Position numbers and translations under genes: made by a program. Below the pieces are notes generated by a model. It was not told where the DNA came from. It did not search any database and saw nothing but the letters and a program-made list of their open reading frames with translations. A stretch of DNA of 64,000 bases, taken from Coniella vitis. Lineage: Eukaryota > Ascomycota > Sordariomycetes > Diaporthales > Schizoparmaceae. The stretch lies in assembly GCA_011317545.1 (NCBI GenBank), contig WUJK01000005.1, forward strand, positions 868,001 through 932,000, written 5' to 3'. This document shows, one piece after another, positions 10,545 through 22,494 of this stretch; within the stretch, counting starts at the first letter, position 1; every line of letters begins with the position of its first letter.

Positions 10545-13067
10545 GTTTGGCAAGAAAGTTGGAGGGCAGCGTGTCAATTAGGACCGGGCCATGTCAGCAT
10601 CGGAATGGGGCAGCGTAGCCGGATCGGAAGCCGAAAATGTCGGAAGGATCCAAGGTTGACGCAGAGTCACCATGGGCCCGGGCGAGCAAGCTTGGGGGTG
10701 CTGGGTTCCCTCTCTCTCCCTTCCTCTCAAACTTGCAGGCGGACGTATGAGGAATCAAGGAGAAGAACGCCAACAGCGGAAGAGATCGGCACCTAAACGA
10801 ACGAACGAAGAAAGAAGCGAGCAGAGTGACTGGAATCCGAGTGTGTTGGCTTGCTTCGCACAAACCGAGGCGTGTATATGGTTGGCGGCGGCAGCTGTGA
10901 TGAAGTGTGGAAAGAAGTGGTGGTGCAGGTCGCAACAACCAGCATCTGAAAACGCCACCAAAAGAAGGAGGGTGTCTGCTCTGGATAGCGCTGGATGGCC
11001 TGCTGCCCGGCACCTGGGTACTGCCTACTATAGTAGGCAGTTTCTACTGGCTGGCGCTTTTGTTTTAGTGGCAGAGTGGCCGTTCAGGGGCGAGCTACCC
11101 ACTGAAGAAAGATGCCGCTAATAGGAGAGATTTGCCGAATCTCCAGTGGCGGGCCACACCAGCTGCCGCCCCCCTCACACAACAGCTAGAGAGAGACGGA
11201 AGAGCAGGCCAGATCCGGTGGGAGATCTGCAGCTAAGGGAACCAAGTGTGGGCAGGAACAGCAAGCCAGGCAGGCCAGGCAAGCATGCCGTGATGCGACA
11301 CGAGCAGAAGAGAATGGTAGAGGGTGGCAGTGGCTGCAGTACTTGCAGTCAGGGTACCTGGTCACATCAAGGTATCTGGGTACCAAGCAATTTTACAGTA
11401 GGTGGCACAGCACATGCAGGGAGAGCCGCCTGTAATATCAATACTACACAGTACACCACGTCCAGAGCCGGACGCGGTACGCCCTGCTAGCCCTGCTAGC
11501 CACCTGGTGGCGGCCCCTGCAGGTACTGGCCGACCACTGCTGCAATACCAAAACTACCTGAGATTGCCGCATTGATGGACGCCAGCACCGCCATCTTCTT
11601 CTTGCGGGGCCGAACAGCAGCCTCGGGGGGTTGCTGCAGCCAGGCCGCCGTTCGGGGACAAGGACCAGGACCAGACGGGCAACAAGAGACCAGAAGAGCA
11701 AGTCACTGCATTGCTCCATCTTTCGCGTCCACTTCGTCCCATACACGTCAGCTCGTCATGGAAGGTGGTTTGCTGTCTAGCCCGACTGTGAGATATAAAA
11801 TACAGCATCTCCATCCATATAGTGCCTTGCATGTTCCAGCCCAGTAGACTGACTCCACTGTTGGGGCCGTCATGGTGGAGGGGCTACTTGTGGACTACCA
11901 TGTACTGTGTAGCCATTGCCGTCTCCCTTGAGGATCCGATCTTGCGCTAGCACGGCACAAGTACATGCTTAACCCGCGTGGCTCTGTAGAAGCTCCATTA
12001 TTCCATACTACTATGACAGGCAGACAATGCGATTGCAACTGCGAGCTTGGACTGACTTGACGGGTACTAGTAACAATAGCATCAGTACATGAATAGTGTT
12101 GGCGGGCTCGCCGTCATCTCCCTTAAGCTCTGGCTACGTTTAGTAGCAGTGCTTGATTGGTCGCTGCCATCACCTCTCTCTCTTGCCAATCCCTGGGGCA
12201 TCCCAAACCAAGCCAAGCCCCAGGGGCACGGGGGCTGGTCGTGACTTCCTTCCCCAGCAAAACCTTTGGGATCAGGGACTGCGCCCGCGCCCAGAAGAAC
12301 TCCCTGGCCTAGCCCAGCCCGCTGGGGAGATGAAGCCACATAGCGAGGCTGGTACTCGAATCAGCGCCTGCATCTGCTGGCAAAGCCCAAGGCGCTAGCA
12401 CCGCAGTGCTACACGTACCATGTATGTACTTTGTACACACGTAATATACGGGGTACCTGCAGCGGCGCTATACGCTATGTACACATGTGAAAGGAGGGAG
12501 CGACAGCGAGTCCTAGTGGCCGTCGCCCCTCCTCGCTCTTGCACCTTGTCCTAATATCAATCTTTTAGGCTCGCTGAACATTTTTTTGTCCTTTTCCTTT
12601 TGGGCTAATGTCCAGATATCACCCTTTCCCATATCCGTCACACCCAAATTGACGCTGACACCCTTTATTTTGTTTTTGTGTTCACTCTACGAGACGTCAC
12701 CTGGGCATCCTCCTGCTTGGTTCTTTCCCGCCTCTCGTCCATCCGACCCAGCGTCTCTCGTTGCTCAGATTCTGGGTTGCGTCTCATCGCCCGCATCGCA
12801 TCGCACGCCTCCGTTGCTTTGCTTTGTGTTATACGGCTGCCATTGAGCTGTTCTCATCCCATCGCACCTGGATGCCACTCGTTTGAATTCCTGACGTCGC
12901 CTGCTTTTTACTTGCTACGAGCATTGGAGTTGGCCACACGCGTGCTGAGCGGGAGGGCCCCCACCCACAGCCTCTCTCCTCTCGCCCTCTCCGGCCATTT
13001 CCCTCTGTCTGTGCGATAGTACCAGCCGATTCTAAAGACCGGGAGCACGCGACCTCACACCTCAGCC
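10545..13067. other. Intergenic between divergent acyltransferase and GT32 genes
   Basis: A 2.5-kb spacer serving both divergent promoters. No supportable gene. It holds direct and inverted copies of GGTAC-type words, a structured element at 12350-12420 (listed separately) and a CT-rich stretch at about 12590-13020 leading to the GT32 start, typical of a fungal promoter or leader. Confidence 0.6.
12350..12420 (-). other. tRNA-like folded element, not a canonical tRNA
   Basis: Seventy-one bases bounded by TGGTAC (12350-12355) and its complement GTACCA (12415-12420). Inside are two further helices: AGCGCCT (12363-12369) with AGGCGCT (12390-12396), and TAGCAC (12396-12401) with GTGCTA (12406-12411). 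On the minus strand the order resembles a tRNA: acceptor-like stem, a D-arm-like hairpin with an A-box-like word, a long anticodon-like arm, then GATTCGAGT resembling a B box. No proper T-stem forms and the D-loop is too short, so it is not called a tRNA. It could be a tRNA relic, the head of a SINE, or another structured RNA. Confidence 0.35.
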
Positions 13068-14651
13068 ATGATCTTACCCTCGTTCTCTACGTTGGGCTCT
13101 CCTCTTACCTCGCCTAGGCTCGGCGCACAATTTCGCAACGGCGTTCCCATGGCCCAAATACGAAGATGGGCGCCCTACGCTGCCTTCGTGTTTGTCGTCT
13201 TTCTCTTTGCTCAAGCAGGCCTGCTTGGCGGCCGCGCAGGTGGTCAGCAACACGTTCAAGTTGTCCAAAACATTCTCGGCACACCGCCTACGCTGTCTGT
13301 TGCCCAAGACGCCGTCAGCCTCACATCGAGCGCTGTCCGCCAGCGCACTCAGTTCCCTCCAAAGATATGGCAGACATGGAAGGTGGATCCGCTCCGCTTT
13401 GAGGAGCGCGATCTCGAGAAGGCCAGATCATGGACTGAGAAGAACCCGGACTGGCGCTACGAGGTGCTGACGGATGGTAATGATGTACGCTACGTCGAGT
13501 ATCACTACGGCCCGGAAGGCTTCAACCGCCCCGACATTGTTGCCTTTTACCGTGACGTGACCGCCTCCATCATCAAAGCCGATCTGCTGCGCTACCTCAT
13601 CATGTACGCCGAGGGCGGTGTCTACGCCGACATTGACGTTGAGGCAATGAAGCCCATGTCCAAGTTTATCCCGGAGCGATACGACCAACGCGATATTGAC
13701 ATGGTGATTGGTGTCGAGATAGACGAGCCCGAGTGGAAGGACCACCCCATTCTGGGACCAAAGTCGAGGTCTTTTTGCCAGTGGACATTTATGTGCAAAC
13801 CTCAGCTGCCTGTCATGATGCGTCTTGTCGAAAATATCATGCACTGGCTAGTTGATGTCGCCAATAATCAGACAGTGTCTATCAGTGAGGTGGTGCTTGA
13901 CTTTGACGAGGTTATTTCCGGCACTGGACCATCGGCCTTCACCAAAGCCATTATTACGCAGATGAACTTCGACCGCGTGCTGGCTGCCGAGCAATTGAAG
14001 GCCGAGGATGGAAAGCAGGCACCTGAAATTACCTGGGATACTTTCCACGATCTTGACGAGTCCAAGCTTGTCGACCGCGTTTTGGTTCTCAACGTTGAGG
14101 CCTTTGCTGCCGGCCAAGGACATTCTAACTCCGGCACGCATGACACGCGTCATTCACTTGTCCGCCACCACTACCACGCCTCCAACTGGCCCAGCCGGCA
14201 CCCACGGTATAAGCACCCTGCCTACGGCCAAGTCGAGGACTGTAACTGGAACAAGGACTGTGTCCACCGTTGGGACGAGGACGTGGCCCACTTCGCTACG
14301 TTGCCAGTCGTTGAGCAGGAGCGCATCATTGCTGAAAAGACAAAGGAGCGCGAGGAGAAGGAAGCCGAGGAGGCGCGCAGGAAAGAGGAAGATGAAGCCC
14401 GCGCGAGAGAGGAGGACGAGAAGCGCAGAAAGGAAGATGAGGACCGGATTCATGCTGAGGACGAGGCCAGAAGACTCAAGGAAGAAGAAGAGAGGAAGGC
14501 AGCCGAGGGGCCAAAGGCAACACAGACGCGCTGGTTTCACTCATTTTTCGGCTACGCCTTCTTTGCCTGCGCCCTCTGCTACGTATTATGGGCCAATGGC
14601 TGTATTTCACGGCGCACGACTGCTTCTCTGCCAGTTTTGGAGAAAGTATAG
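13068..14651 (+). CDS. GT32 (Och1-like) alpha-mannosyltransferase with C-terminal coiled coil and second membrane anchor
   Basis: Intronless, 527 aa. A type II anchor lies at about residues 35-55. The GT32 domain starts near PPKIWQTWK (97-105), has the NPDWRYEVLTDG element, IIKADLLRYLIMYAEGGVYADID with the DxD metal/sugar-nucleotide site at D188-D190, and a conserved FMCKPQLPVM region. The family (Och1, Hoc1 and relatives) adds alpha-1,6-mannose or other hexoses in the Golgi. Unusually, residues ~416-483 are a continuous Glu/Lys/Arg-rich predicted coiled coil followed by a hydrophobic helix at ~493-513, so both ends may be membrane-anchored. An internal ATG (M28, 13149) immediately before the anchor could also be the start. 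It faces away from the acyltransferase and converges on the DUF3405 gene. Confidence 0.9.
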   Translation: MILPSFSTLGSPLTSPRLGAQFRNGVPMAQIRRWAPYAAFVFVVFLFAQAGLLGGRAGGQQHVQVVQNILGTPPTLSVAQDAVSLTSSAVRQRTQFPPKIWQTWKVDPLRFEERDLEKARSWTEKNPDWRYEVLTDGNDVRYVEYHYGPEGFNRPDIVAFYRDVTASIIKADLLRYLIMYAEGGVYADIDVEAMKPMSKFIPERYDQRDIDMVIGVEIDEPEWKDHPILGPKSRSFCQWTFMCKPQLPVMMRLVENIMHWLVDVANNQTVSISEVVLDFDEVISGTGPSAFTKAIITQMNFDRVLAAEQLKAEDGKQAPEITWDTFHDLDESKLVDRVLVLNVEAFAAGQGHSNSGTHDTRHSLVRHHYHASNWPSRHPRYKHPAYGQVEDCNWNKDCVHRWDEDVAHFATLPVVEQERIIAEKTKEREEKEAEEARRKEEDEARAREEDEKRRKEDEDRIHAEDEARRLKEEEERKAAEGPKATQTRWFHSFFGYAFFACALCYVLWANGCISRRTTASLPVLEKV

Positions 14652-15667
14652 CAGCAGCAGCAGCAGCATCTTCTCCCCCCCCCCCCGGTTGCTTAGAAGT
14701 TTCGGCCCTTCTACACGCTATATTCCATCCAATATGCAGGTCGACTACCGCTACTACTCTACTGCTGCAAAGAGGAGCACATGCCTTGTCAAATATTATC
14801 TATTTGACAATCATTACTCCCTTATAAGACTCGCATTAGCCCCCAATGCTCTCTCATGGCGTCCGGTGGCTTCATATTTTGGGAAGGCGTGCGCGGCTTA
14901 TCTGTTTTGTTTTCGTTTGCAATGCTCTCATTGAAATGATTGGCTGATTGGCTGGTTGATTGACTGACCGACTGACCGACTTGGAAATGAAGAAGTGGAT
15001 GTCAAAGTGTTTGCATGAAGCCAAGAAGTTCATGATGTATTTATTTTTCTTTCCTTTATCTTTTTGTTTCTTCTTCTCTTTACACGTTTTCCTCATCCCC
15101 ATTGTAGTTATAATCTTCCCATATATGCATGCCTGCATCACCATTACGGTTGGGTTGGGGTGGGGGATACGAAGTGGAAAATCCAGCCTACCAACCGTTC
15201 TTGTATCTAGTTGACAGATGTATGTAAAGAGAGAAGGGAGTCACAGAGAGAGAAAGAGAGGGAAACAAGAGGCAGGAGTACAGTAGTGTACTCTGGGAAT
15301 TTAATTGCATTGGCGACGCCTCTCCCCGCCAAAAGTAATACTTTGATAAGACTTCAATGCTCAAATATTTGCAACCTCATGAGTCAGTGCAGTACTACGG
15401 TTATGAAGTGCGTACCTGATTCTGGTTTCGGAAACTCGCCTCTTAATGATATCGGTTTTGAGGACAAGCCCAATGCATGCATGCATGGCATGCTGGCTGC
15501 TGGCATGCATGAACTGCGTACGTATGCACGCCGCCTACACACATCAGTATCATGGTATATACTAAGAGAATCACACATCCCGGTTCGCACCATCTTACAC
15601 AATATTTTGTTCCCAGCCATTGCAATATCTCCGGTCTTCACGCCACTGGGAAAGGGCCGAGAAAAGC

Positions 15668-15722
<55 letters not shown>

Positions 15723-17062
15723 CCTACCTTGATTGCTTACCCGCCTTCTTTGTTCTTTTTTTTTTTTTCCCCTTGTCTTCCTTTCTTCTCTTCGTGTTTC
15801 CCTGCTTTCTTCATCTCCCGCTTTCCACCTTCCCACCCCTCCTTCTTCAGGGAGGCTTCTTTATTTCTTCATTTCTTTTTTCCCTTCTGCTTTTGCAATG
15901 ATTATATTTGCTTTTCCTGCTCACCGCGATTGTATCTTTATCGATGACTCAATCTAATATTGAAAAGTAACCGGTCGATCGGTGATCTGCTTTACGAGGC
16001 ACACAGGCGCACATGTTGCGTATTATGATTTACAGGTACGGAATAAAGTACTACCTCATCAATTTACTAGATAGATATGTAGAAAAGAGGAAAAGAGCAC
16101 CACCAACCTTTGTACTATGTATTGTAAAGCTCCCACTACGCCGCGTGACTTTTGTCGTATATGGAGCATACACACGTATCAACTGCCAGCACCTTATTCT
16201 ACAAAGGTCGGAGGTCACTGAGAGGAGGCTCGTAGATCGACTAGTATATGTCGTGCTGCAAGAGTGCAGTGCACGCATGTGTACGTACATATGTCGTGGT
16301 ACCATAAGTATGCATGCTGTTTGTAATATATATCCTTAACATTCCATCGTTATCCTCATCAAGTACCTTGGAACCATCTACAACTCGGTATCAGGATGAA
16401 AATTATTGGTTGATGCTTCAACCTCCATTCGTCGCCTCACGATATAACCAATAGCGAGGAGGAATCGGATTCATCTACATGCCCTGAGTGGCGATTTGCA
16501 AAGTTGAGTACACAAAATAGTCAGGAGACGCCGAGAAATGACCACAAAGTATCTTCCATAGTATGTCTATATGCCAATTGAGGCACTTTCTACGTTAAAA
16601 TCGATAATACCGATGCTTGCTTACAAAGAAACATAAGTATTCCTTGTAGATAGCACACAGTTATCAATGAGCCTCAGGCACCGGTTCCTGCCACTGCTGG
16701 GCTTGTTCCATTCCGATAAATCATTCCAAACGCCACGCTAAAATAAATACAATAAGATCCTTTCGTCTGAGATCGCCATATACGGTGACAGCATGGACAG
16801 TCCATGCATAGGCGATATAGAACGTGAGATGGCCATATTGCCCACTTTACGTATTTGCCGAAACCTCTGGAAAGTCCGACAGCATCAGGTACCGTCCATG
16901 AATAGTCAGGTGTCCCTCGATAATGATTGTGATGAGCAAATGTTGAATATCGAACGAGCTCGTTGGCATCGTACTTGAATGGAGTCGACCACATGTCTTT
17001 AAATCTTTAATAGGGTACGAGACCTTCCCAGATAGTCATTTTTGGCCACGAATTTTTGCAGC
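14652..17062. other. Intergenic between convergent GT32 and DUF3405 genes
   Basis: A 2.4-kb spacer holding the 3' ends of two convergent genes. It starts with a (CAG)n run directly after the GT32 stop and a C12 run at 14677-14688. In the middle is an (AC)25 microsatellite followed by T-rich and CT-rich sequence. No gene was supported. Confidence 0.6.
15671..15720. repeat. (AC)25 microsatellite
   Basis: Twenty-five perfect AC units in the spacer between convergent genes, followed by a pyrimidine-rich tract. Confidence 0.95.
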
Positions 17063-19447
17063 CTAATTTCTGGAGCTTTTCTTTGGCGGCTTGACCTTTT
17101 TGTCCTTGGCCTTTTCTTCGTCTGATCGAAAATCGTCCCACCAGTTGTATGGGAGGTCGGATGTGCTTGTGTAGCCTGACCACGTAGGTACAATGTCCTT
17201 GATGGGATGTAATAGCATAGCCTGGAGGCAAGGGCGGCCGTTTTGCTTTTCCCAGGCTCTGCCCCCAATGTTTGCATCCGAATAGCCCATCCAGTTGTTG
17301 TACATACGTTGCGGCGGAACGGAGCGGTAGTACCATGTGATGCCTTGGAATCGATGCTCAAGGCCCCAGCCCATGGCACTTCCTGGACCTCCACTTACAC
17401 CACCTGGCCCAGGATTGAACCATTTGGACAAACTCTCTGTTGGGAATGGGCGGTCCATAAAAACGGGCATAGGAGCATAGATAGCCTTGAGGCCGTGAAG
17501 AAGTGCAACCGTGTCTGCTGCCATCTCGGAACCAACATGATTACCCTTTTTGTTCTCGTGATGCATTGCTTCTACCAGAAGTCGGGAAAGTCGTGAATGT
17601 GTTACAATGGTAGCCCGTCGAGGCAGGCTCTTCGAGCTGTGCTTTGTGTCATTGTACTGCCATACTTGATCCCTTAGGACCCAGTTGCTGTCGGTGGGGT
17701 CAAACATGGGAGACAATGTAATGAGGTCTGCCTCCTCACCTACTCCCCACTCGTAGTCATCTTGATTCGGCGATGAGACTGGGGGCTTTGGGCCAACAGG
17801 GTCGATGAATGGCAGGCTAGGAGGACCCCACACGGTGTTCTTGCCAGAGATCTTTTCGACAGTGCGGCGGAATGTGGTGTCATAGTCACCGTGGGCAGAA
17901 GGTATGTAGAAACGCTCGTTGCGTTCCCACATGCCCTTTCGAGGCTGCTTTTTGGCAAATTGCTCAAGTTTGGTAAGCATGTCGTAATGGTGACCTATCA
18001 CGCGGGCATCCATCTCCCAGTTCCAAACATATTCGTACTCGGGGTGTTCCAACATGAATTTTTGAACAGACAACCACTGTGCGTTGTGCACGGTGGCTGC
18101 ATCCTGGGTATCAAGCAAAGGATACATTTCCTGGACCTGGTAGCTACCCCATAGGATTGCAATGTCATGAAACTCTTGTGGAACTTGCGTCTGTAGCACA
18201 TATCTGTAGGTTCCCTCGTCCCACAGCGCTAAGTCCTCGAGATTGTCCCTGACTTGCACAAGAAGGTGCACCTGATATTGTCCACCCGTGCGCAACGAGA
18301 GTTCAGAGATGATCGAACGGATCGCGTGCTTGTCGTTTTCGGTATACTGCTTGCCGGTGTATGACCGAAGCAGAATCGCTGTGCGGTGCTCGGCAGAGTT
18401 TTCTGATCGGATGACGGGACTTGTGACATTTCCAGCCCCGGTCGTGGCTGCCGTGTCTGCAGCGCTTCTCTCTTTTTGGTAGGGCGCCTGTCTCTGCTTC
18501 TTGAGCTCTTCAACGTTATCTGCACCGGCAGCACTTGTTGGGTTATGCTGCTGGAACCGGCCCTTGTTCTTCTCTGCACACTCGGATTGCAGCTTGCCCC
18601 ATTGAACTCTAGTCCAGTCTACCTTGCGGCCTTCCGCGTCGGCCTGGAACTGCAACCCATAGAGTCCCAGCCTGGTGTCTCTTTCGTAACACAAATTGGG
18701 ATCTATACCAAAGAGGTCGTAGCTTCCAAAGCTTGGTTCGGGGAATTTGGCAGGGCGACCCCGAAAGACCTGTATATCGCGAGGTTGGTGACCGGCGGGA
18801 CCGTCGCATGGTACAAAGTCGGCTCTGTGTTTGGATCGCCACTCGTCGCTCTCGTATTCGGGGTAGGGATTGAAGGTATAAGGAGTCTCGTCGGTGTACG
18901 AGGGTTTGTCGCTGACAGCCGTCAGCTTCGCTCTGGTGTCGGGTGAGACACTGTCTCTGCCAGTCAGGTTGGAAAGGGTATTTCCGTAAATCGCGCCGGC
19001 GCCAGGCAGCCTGTGCAAGGAAATAGCGTTAGTCTCGGCTCAAGGCCCAGTGCCACGGTTCTGAGATATGATGGCAGCGACTCACGTTCCCGTCTCGTTC
19101 CATTCCTTGGAAAACAACCACCTTGCGCGGTTGTCGTCGTAATCTTTTGAAGTGGGCTTGCGGTTGCCCTTTGGTTTTCTTAAAAGACCGCCACTGGCGT
19201 CAACGCCCATGGCGGTACCGCTCACGTCAACGGTCCATGGGATTACGCGGTGGCCGCCGTCTGAGTTGGCGCTCAACAGCAAGGAGAAGACAAACAGACT
19301 GGCGAGAGCCGAGTATACGAGACCTCTCGACCTCCAGAGGAGACGGCGAGATTGCCTCAGCATGGTGATAGAAACCGCGCGAACTCTGGTTTGTGGGTCG
19401 CCGGGAGGGTGGAGGGCAATTGGCGGTTTCTTGTCCTCAAGAAGCAT
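17063..19447 (-). CDS. DUF3405 type II membrane protein, possible glycosyltransferase
   Basis: Two exons, 19447-19086 and 19010-17063, with a 75-nt intron (GTGAGT...GCACAG), give 2310 nt or 769 aa. The splice joins phase 2 to phase 1 and reads ...WNETGT-LPGAGAIYG. A single membrane helix at about residues 42-60 follows a basic cytoplasmic tail, so the bulk is predicted to be luminal. The central part (HRTAILLRSYTGKQYTENDKHAIRS, then VWNWEMDARVIGHHY) matches DUF3405, a fungal family without an established activity. The acidic WEMDAR motif at about 452-457, in a region otherwise resembling a nucleotide-sugar-binding fold, suggests a glycosyltransferase; that is inference. The ATG at 19447 is the first in frame; M29 (19363) just before the anchor is an alternative. 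Confidence 0.85.
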
Positions 19448-22400
19448 CGTCTTTGAACGCAACACGTGAGCGAAGCCTCGTTGTGACTCTAAGAGGCGGT
19501 ACAGTCGAACAGCATCTCCTTTCTAGCTTTTGTGAATCGCAAGAACTGTTGGCGTGGGGGTAGCGGATCTCCAAGGCGTTTGCGCCGCGCAGAGGGGAAG
19601 GGTGGGGATGATAGAAGAGGTATGAGCAGTCGAGAGTGGCAATGGCTTCCTCCTTTTCTGGCAGTCGGTACGCAGATTCGCAATACAGCTTGCCCTTGTA
19701 TTTTTGCGGGCCGGGTGTATGCGACAGTGTCGATCGCCGTGGTCGGGGTAACGCTGGACGCAGGCAGTCGTTGAGAGGAAGGGCCGATACCGAGGAAGAC
19801 AGAAAGGCGCAAAGGACAATAAGAAGAACAAGAATAAGCAGCAGCAGCAGCAGCAGAAATGGATGGCGTTTAGGCCGAAAGTGCAGCTGGGTCTTGTCAA
19901 TCAAATATGTGGATATGTACGGCACAGGCACAGGCACAGGCCACAGGGCAAATCGTACAAAGTTGCCAGCTAATCTAGATTTCGAGTTGAACACAAGTGG
20001 AGTGGTGCCAGCCAGCCAAAAAGTGACGACGCAGAGGCTCTTGGCTACTGGGTTTGGGAGGCGTGGCGTGGTGCGAAATCGTAGCTGCAAAGGCGAACAG
20101 TTGTTCGCAAGAGACGAAGCCCCAATGGCCCTCGGATACGGCAGATTTGACCGGATGTGACGGCGTGACGATAGTAGGGTAATAAATGCAACGACGGATT
20201 GCTGCTGGTGGCACAGCGCTGCAGGGCTCGGTGCAGTAAATTAGTTTTCGCGGTGAAGGAGTGGCAGCGGTGGTCGCGAGCTGCGCGCGGGTTTGAGAAA
20301 GATTGAAAACAACCATGCGCGATGGACTCGCAATCTGGAGGTGAAAGCGAAGAACAGGAACTATCATTAGGAGAGAAGGAAGCGCTGGCTGCCAGTGTCA
20401 GCCCAATTCAGCCTTTTCTGATCGAGTCTCGCCTTCCCAGTCTGCCAGTCAGCTCCAACTGCCACCCATCACCACCAAGGCAACAAGGGTCCAAGGGACC
20501 TCTGCAAAGTAAGAAGTCACTGCCACCGGGCTATGTAGTACCTCTAACAGTAGCGATACACGCTCTGCCGCACCTTCCAAAGCCAAAGCACCGTTCTATT
20601 GCCGCCAACTAGCAGTGCACTATTAGAGAAATAGCATGGCAGCCCATGAGATACCTTGCGATTAGTTAGCTTGGCACTTGGCCAGTAACCCAGTGCCCCC
20701 AATCCAAATTTAGATGGGCGCTGCGATTTTGACTACCATGAGTCGCCGTCAGCCATGCAATCTCCCCTGATGTTCAATGTTGAGTGTTTCTCCTTTTGCT
20801 TGCTTGGAGCGCACATCACGTCTCGCTGACCAGCGCTTGTCAACCAGTCTCTGCACAGCATTATGCACGCTGCAAGGTACTATGTTCTCTGCCCGCCGTC
20901 AAGGTCCACTGTCCATTAATAGGGTGCCACAGCGCTCGCTCCGCTCTGTTGTACTTGCTGTATTACACTTACTGTATTATCACAGTAGAGCTCAGGAATG
21001 CTTTTGGCTGGGGTGACCTGGCACTGACTGACTTGTGTGGCCCCAGTGACTTGCATGGGCCTTGGCATCCACGCTTATCTGAATTACCCCTGGCAAGCCT
21101 TCCAACTACTGCCCACTCAGGCTTCTTTACTGCCACCGGTTGGCCTTCTGGAAAGAATCACCGTCCCGCCGCCCGCTGCAATTTTGCATCAGCTGCCGTG
21201 TCAAGCAAACGACCCCCAGAAGGGGAAGACTGACTGCGCTTCATCTGACATCAATCGTATCGCGCAGTAGGCCGAGGTCGTTGCCCGTGCGAGATGCGAA
21301 GCCGCTGCCCGTCCTCGAGTATTTCTTTTCTTACCACCTTGCGCGCACAGGGTTGCACATGCACGATATTGGTGCAACTTCGATCCGGCGGCAGCGTCTT
21401 TCCATATGCATAATATGTCCACAAATTTTGACATCCACTTCGCAGCATCTGTTGCATCGCGATCACTCTTCCCCCATTGCGACAGCTCGACAGTTCAGCT
21501 GAAACGCCACTAGAGCGGCCCGTTGCCCCCAGCTTCTTTTCCATGTGCTCACCACGGTTCCTTGCAGGGACAGCTTCCAGGCCAATCGGGCCTAGATGGT
21601 CCGGCAGAGTAGATCAAAAGCGTGCCAGACCGCGGCCCGCAACGGAATGAGCCGATGCTGCTACCCATCGACTGCAATGTACAATTTTATATTCTTTGTT
21701 TCGTCCTGGGCAATTGGCTGCTTTCCTTCTGGTATCGTTCGGTTTATGCATTCTTGCTTTTTCTACCCGTCATCATCGGCACATTCTTTGTACTCTTCCC
21801 AAGTATATGAGACCGTGTTGAATGCCTTCCAGCCAGCCGAATGCGTCCAAGGAGGATCAGAAGAATCCATTCGACATAATTAGCCCCCACTTGTTCACCA
21901 GCCTGGCTCTATATCTGAAGCTTGAGTTGTTTCGATATTGAGTACAGTGCTGTTCTCGGAGAGTTGACACTGCTACTAGAGGGCCTCTGGACCGTCATAT
22001 TCCCCATCTCCTGCATAAGAGAGATTGAGTATTCTAAGCTGTTGCAAATACCACCAATCATAAATAAGCAGCGAGACGCTCTGTAACCTGGAGCTTCTGG
22101 GTAGTCGCCATCTTAAGTGTCCGCCAACATACTATGTACATAGTACAAGAAGGGACATCAGAAAAGGCGTAAATTGGACACTGTTTGAACTTTCAGGCGC
22201 TCCTGTATGAATGGTTACGCCGTAAGCTAGACTTTGGCACTGAACGTTGGTCTGCGTAGTGACTTGGGGAATAAAGCGCAAAGACCAAATCAGAGAGTAT
22301 GGCTCTTTTGATCTCGAACCCTACAGGACTCGAGTTTTTCACTTCAGTTCTCGCGCTCTTGCCCACGCTGTATCATGCTAGAAGCACTACCTGTGCTTTC

Positions 22401-22458
22401 AAGACGTGAGAAATGGTTGCCGGAGAAGTTAATTGTGATGACTAACAAGACAGGCTGC

Positions 22459-22494
22459 ATATATACATATATGTACGTACATATATGTATATAT
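22459..22494. repeat. 36-bp perfect AT-rich palindrome
   Basis: Perfect inverted repeat centred between 22476 and 22477 on GTAC|GTAC, with 18-bp arms of alternating T, A and C/G. It would form a cruciform with no loop spacer. No gene is nearby. Confidence 0.9.

Noticed and set aside
10594..11121. Overlapping frames of 139 and 149 aa upstream of the acyltransferase
   Set aside because: They mirror each other on opposite strands, lack known motifs and fall in the promoter or leader.
12350..12420. A true tRNA gene
   Set aside because: No 5-bp T-stem flanks TTCGAGT, the D-loop is too short, and the anticodon loop has no clear U33 or anticodon, so it is reported only as tRNA-like.
15671..15720. 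Histidine/threonine- or valine/cysteine-repeat protein at the AC tract
   Set aside because: Produced by the AC microsatellite in all frames; no credible start or domain.
19532..20160. Frames of up to 217 aa upstream of the DUF3405 gene
   Set aside because: The longest lacks family resemblance and is mirrored on the other strand; the region is better read as the DUF3405 promoter.
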